DNA of 10,160 bases from Myxococcales bacterium (GTDB lineage: Bacteria > Myxococcota_C > UBA6777). Location of the stretch: NCBI GenBank assembly GCA_027005175.1, contig JALTMC010000829.1, forward strand, positions 1 through 10,160, in the 5' to 3' direction. Both the position numbers and the translations under genes were made by a program. The notes below the pieces were generated by a model that was not told the origin of the DNA, did not search any database, and saw only the letters and a program-made list of their open reading frames with translations. Positions 5,342 through 10,160 of the stretch are shown here, piece by piece; within the stretch, counting starts at the first letter, position 1; each line of letters starts with the position of its first letter.

Positions 5342-7989
5342 GAGCCTGGATCAAAATACACATCCTGTCCCTACTAGCCCTACCAGCCATCCTGCTCGGT
5401 GGTGTTCATATCACCACACAAGCAGCCATGGGAGCTTGGGCTGGATTGTTGGCGATATTGTGGTCTGTCCACCTACTCTCTCGGCCAACCTCACAACGCA
5501 CGGTTCATCTGGATGGTTGGTTTTGGCTCTTTGCGATGGCTTTGGGCGTGACATGGTTACAGATCATACCCTTGCCCCTGTCTTGGCTGGCACAGATCTC
5601 TCCGCAAACCGATCAGGTCTTACGCCAAACCCTCGGAAGTGTCGGACTCTACAACAAAGAACACTGGCAGCCATTAAGCCTTGCTCCACCTGAAACAACC
5701 GCCAAACTTATCCGAGATATCGGCGCACTTCTCCTGTACTTTGTGATCCTACAATGGGCTCATCAACGCTCGCGCTTGCGATGGATGATGAAGGTCTCTG
5801 TCTGCATCGCTGGCGCAATTGCTATGCTGTCTCTCTTACAAACCATACTGGGAATTCACAGCCCTCTCCTGGGTATCTATCACCCTCGTGGCAGTCTGGG
5901 CAACCCCGTGACAGCATCTCCTTTTATCAACCCAAACCACATGGGTGCTTACTACCTTTTCCATGCTCTTTTGTGCTTGTCTTTGCTTGTAGAAACCAAA
6001 AGCAGAGCACTCCAGGCCTTCTGGTCTGGCGTTCTCGTTTTACTCTCTGCCCTCATCTTGTTGAGTGTGTCCCGAGGCGCGATCTTGGTATATATCCTGA
6101 GCCTGGGTGTATTTGCTGTTTTGTATTGGTTCCATCGTATCGCCCCTTTAAAGCGAAGAAAGAGCAACAAGCCATCCCGTCATAAAGCAGAATCCAATGA
6201 TGAGATAGACTTACAATCCTCACAAAGTATTCATCGCAACCGAAGGATGCTGTCTTATCTTTTGGCGGTATTTGTGGTGGGTGTGGGGCTAGCCTTACTC
6301 ATTGGCTTCACCAGCTTACGTCAAGAGATCTCCCAAACCAAGCTCGACTGGAACCAGGACAAAATCGGATTCATCACGGGTCATGCCAAACCTTTGCTTC
6401 AACATTATCCATGGCTGGGTGTTGGCCGAGGGGCGATGGCTCTCGCCTGGCATCGCTTTGCTTCAGAGCAAGCATTCACAGGTGGCAAACTTACAATCAC
6501 CCACATCGAATCCGGTATCGTACAACCCTTGATCGATTGGGGAATCCCTCTCGGTATTCTCTTTGTGTTGGGAGCCCTGTTCTTACTCTGGCAACTACTG
6601 CGACGCAGCAGAGGCTTTCTGGAACAAAGTGTGCTGCTCGCCTTGCTCGCCCTGCTCTTACAAAATGTTGGCGACTTTAACTTGGAGTACTTTGGAACGG
6701 CCTTTCCATGTCTGGCCTTTCTAGCTGCTCTTCAAAGACTTCAATCCAATCGCCTCAAAAGACACTCTCGGACCTTCCCCTGGCTATCTGCAACACTCGG
6801 GTCTGTTGGCATGTTGTGCATTATCTGGTTCACTCCCTACGCCTACAAACACCATTTTTACCGGCTGCCACAACGCTGGAAAGAGGTCAAGTCAAAGTCG
6901 CCTCCGTCATTGAAAGTCGCACTCCAACAACTCGTCCAAGATCATCCTTCGGATTTTATGCTGGCTACATATCTCGCGCGTTATTATACCTTCCACAAGC
7001 CCTGGAAACCACTGGAAGCATTGCAATGGTTGAAGCGAGGAGCGTATCTCAACCCTACAGCAGCCGACATCATGATGTTGCGTGCCTACAACCTGGCTCG
7101 TCTGGGATTGACTCAACAGACCATTCAGGAAATAGACCGCTCTGTGCGCAACAAGCCCTCCCTTGTTCGTGCCGCCTATTCCATCTTAAAGCAATTTAAA
7201 ATGCTCCCCCAAGCCCTGGCTTTTAGCCAACAAACGACACTCATTCGCTATATCCACCGCAAACGTTACCAACAACACCCTCACCCTTCGAATTATGAAA
7301 CGTCTTTGCAGCAAAGTTTACAGCGTTTTCCCAAACTTTTCTACTTGCATCAATTGATGATCAGCTATCGACTGACCCAATGGCGCCAACTCTACCGAAA
7401 CGCCTCGCGTTCACCAACACATCGCCTCTCTCCAACACAAAGAAAACGCGCGGTCCGCTTGGCCTACAAACGTTTGCAGCAGAGCCTTCGTCAAATTCCC
7501 AAAGATTCCTTCGCTGGACGCTATACGGTGAGCTTGATTCAAGGTGACATCGCTGCAACACAAGGCCGGATGCAAAAGGCAGAGAAGTACTATCGCTGGG
7601 CATTTCAACAATCAAAAGGCTCGCACTGGCGTTCCTTTCAGTCCTTGTTTGGGGTGCTTTTGCGCAGCAAACAATACGACAAAGCGCGAATACTCTTGCG
7701 CACCGCACGCAGGCGTTTTACCTCTGTTCACCAAAAAGCACGTATGATGTATTTGGATGGAACCTTGTTGTACAAACAAGGACACCTGCGATATGCGTTG
7801 CACCGCTTTGAATACGCGGTGCAACTGAGTCCTCAAAAGAACTACCAACTCGCCTTGGCTCAACTGTGCTGGGAACTGGGCCAGCACAACTGCACATTGC
7901 GGATTTATCGCGCTCTTGTGAAAGACCCTCGGAATCGTGGTCTCAAGAAAAAACTTAAATGGTATGAAAAGAAGTCACACCAAAAGTAG
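5320..7989 (+). CDS. O-antigen ligase/polymerase-like protein with C-terminal TPR-like domain
   Basis: Encodes up to 889 aa. The longest start is GTG 5320, which overlaps the glycosyltransferase by 22 nt and lacks a Shine-Dalgarno. TTG 5338 has TAGGA 9-10 nt upstream and makes a TTGA overlap with the stop, so it may be the true start. Residues 13-505 contain about 12 hydrophobic helices. Wzy/WaaL-type landmarks are NPVTASPFINPNHMGAY (195-211), SVSRGA (249-254), and a long loop before the helix at 407-427 with WLGVGRGAM (365-373) and THIESG (394-399, candidate catalytic H395). This family polymerises or transfers lipid-linked glycans on the periplasmic face. Residues about 525-889 are soluble, helical and very rich in Lys/Arg, with TPR-like pairs (for example AATQGRMQKAEKYYRWAFQQ and LYKQGHLRYALHRFEYAVQL). 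Bacterial Wzy_C/TPR fusions are known. Polymerase versus ligase cannot be decided. No clear terminator follows. Confidence 0.88.
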   Translation: MDRTHTLRAWIKIHILSLLALPAILLGGVHITTQAAMGAWAGLLAILWSVHLLSRPTSQRTVHLDGWFWLFAMALGVTWLQIIPLPLSWLAQISPQTDQVLRQTLGSVGLYNKEHWQPLSLAPPETTAKLIRDIGALLLYFVILQWAHQRSRLRWMMKVSVCIAGAIAMLSLLQTILGIHSPLLGIYHPRGSLGNPVTASPFINPNHMGAYYLFHALLCLSLLVETKSRALQAFWSGVLVLLSALILLSVSRGAILVYILSLGVFAVLYWFHRIAPLKRRKSNKPSRHKAESNDEIDLQSSQSIHRNRRMLSYLLAVFVVGVGLALLIGFTSLRQEISQTKLDWNQDKIGFITGHAKPLLQHYPWLGVGRGAMALAWHRFASEQAFTGGKLTITHIESGIVQPLIDWGIPLGILFVLGALFLLWQLLRRSRGFLEQSVLLALLALLLQNVGDFNLEYFGTAFPCLAFLAALQRLQSNRLKRHSRTFPWLSATLGSVGMLCIIWFTPYAYKHHFYRLPQRWKEVKSKSPPSLKVALQQLVQDHPSDFMLATYLARYYTFHKPWKPLEALQWLKRGAYLNPTAADIMMLRAYNLARLGLTQQTIQEIDRSVRNKPSLVRAAYSILKQFKMLPQALAFSQQTTLIRYIHRKRYQQHPHPSNYETSLQQSLQRFPKLFYLHQLMISYRLTQWRQLYRNASRSPTHRLSPTQRKRAVRLAYKRLQQSLRQIPKDSFAGRYTVSLIQGDIAATQGRMQKAEKYYRWAFQQSKGSHWRSFQSLFGVLLRSKQYDKARILLRTARRRFTSVHQKARMMYLDGTLLYKQGHLRYALHRFEYAVQLSPQKNYQLALAQLCWELGQHNCTLRIYRALVKDPRNRGLKKKLKWYEKKSHQK

Positions 7990-8013
7990 CTTGCAACCTT
8001 CAGTAATCTTTGA

Positions 8014-8042
8014 TTGACATCCCTGCCGACACCATCTACTCT
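8014..8042 (+). promoter_or_regulatory. Candidate sigma70 promoter for thiC
   Basis: A perfect TTGACA -35 box (8014-8019) is followed after 17 bp by TACTCT (8037-8042), a weak -10 matching TATAAT at 3 of 6. Transcription would start near 8050, giving a leader of about 180 nt that holds the upstream hairpin and the TPP riboswitch. The position just after the preceding gene's stop supports an independent thiC transcript. Confidence 0.55.
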
Positions 8043-8052
8043 ACCGACGCCT

Positions 8053-8091
8053 GGGGAGAAGTACGAGCCAATGAAGTCTATACATCTCCCC
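8053..8091 (+). other. Leader hairpin carrying a Shine-Dalgarno-like copy
   Basis: GGGGAGA (8053-8059) pairs with TCTCCCC (8085-8091) around a 25-nt loop. The left arm reads GGGAGAAG (8054-8061 region), the same as the thiC Shine-Dalgarno region at 8219-8226. The right arm TCTCCC could therefore pair with either copy. A second small hairpin, GCAGC-ATCC-GCTGC (8121-8134), lies directly before the aptamer. The structures are visible; their regulatory role is inferred. Confidence 0.4.
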
Positions 8092-8134
8092 CAAGAAAGA
8101 GAAAATCACATCGAATGTTCGCAGCATCCGCTGC

Positions 8135-10000
<1,866 letters not shown>

Positions 10001-10092
10001 GACCGTCAACCCAACAAAACACCCAGCCGAAAAACATGCCCCCCTTTTTGGGATCGCACCTGCCCTCCCTCCCCTCATCAGAAGCTCTTCAA

Positions 10093-10131
10093 TCTGCAAG
10101 GTCAAACCGCAAGGTCAATCTGCAAGCTCAA
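10093..10131. repeat. Three tandem 13-bp units
   Basis: TCTGCAAGGTCAA (10093-10105), ACCGCAAGGTCAA (10106-10118) and TCTGCAAGCTCAA (10119-10131) share the core GCAAGNTCAA. The preceding bases 10081-10092 look like a degenerate partial copy. The rest of 10001-10160 is C-rich on the plus strand and holds no supported gene or good intrinsic terminator. The array may continue in altered form past the window. Confidence 0.8.
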
Positions 10132-10160
10132 TCGATAAGGGGCAGACTTGATTTGTGTTC

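Noticed and set aside
5754-6185. 143-codon plus-strand frame inside the ligase-like gene
   Set aside because: It is out of frame with a clear membrane-protein gene and its translation shows no family features.
6708-7199. 163-codon plus-strand frame inside the ligase-like gene
   Set aside because: Shadow frame: the in-frame protein shows continuous helices and TPR-like repeats across the same bases, so a frameshift is not indicated.
10050-10072. Possible terminator after thiC (C-run, T-run, GGG)
   Set aside because: Only about three G-C pairs can form and no T-tract follows the 3' arm, so it does not meet the pattern of an intrinsic terminator.

Overview
The window comes from a Gram-negative-type bacterium of moderate GC content. 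The species cannot be named from the sequence, though the mix of families would fit a deltaproteobacterial or myxobacterial-type lineage (weak inference). It holds two unrelated transcription units, both on the plus strand, and has tandem repeats at both edges.

Left edge (1-468): a 14-bp minisatellite of ten perfect copies, cut by the window start, then about 330 bp without a convincing gene. This stretch holds a strong small hairpin and a sigma70-like promoter candidate near 317-346.

Surface polysaccharide cluster (487-7989), five collinear genes: a 92-aa membrane protein with a YLDPATGS signature; a 467-aa class I SAM-dependent methyltransferase of the NoeA-like type, with an N-terminal region that resembles a kinase catalytic loop; a 540-aa membrane-anchored alkaline-phosphatase/sulfatase-superfamily protein; a GT4 glycosyltransferase; and an 889-aa O-antigen ligase/polymerase-like membrane protein fused to a basic helical-repeat (TPR-like) domain. 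The last three genes overlap, so they are probably translationally coupled. A 322-bp gap between genes 1 and 2 is full of inverted repeats and ends in a terminator-like hairpin, which suggests attenuation or processing before the methyltransferase. A plausible joint role is to build a glycan on a lipid carrier (glycosyltransferase), decorate it with methyl and possibly phospho-alcohol groups (methyltransferase, AlkP protein), and polymerise it or transfer it to an acceptor outside the inner membrane (Wzy/WaaL-like protein). The first three genes look like a conserved but uncharacterised module.

Thiamine unit (8014-10000): a promoter with a perfect TTGACA -35 box, a roughly 180-nt leader ending in a clear TPP riboswitch, and thiC (HMP-phosphate synthase). 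The thiC Shine-Dalgarno sequence lies in the 3' end of the aptamer. An upstream leader hairpin carries a copy of the Shine-Dalgarno region and its complement, so a competing-pairing expression platform is possible.

Right edge (10001-10160): non-coding, with three tandem 13-bp units and no clear terminator.
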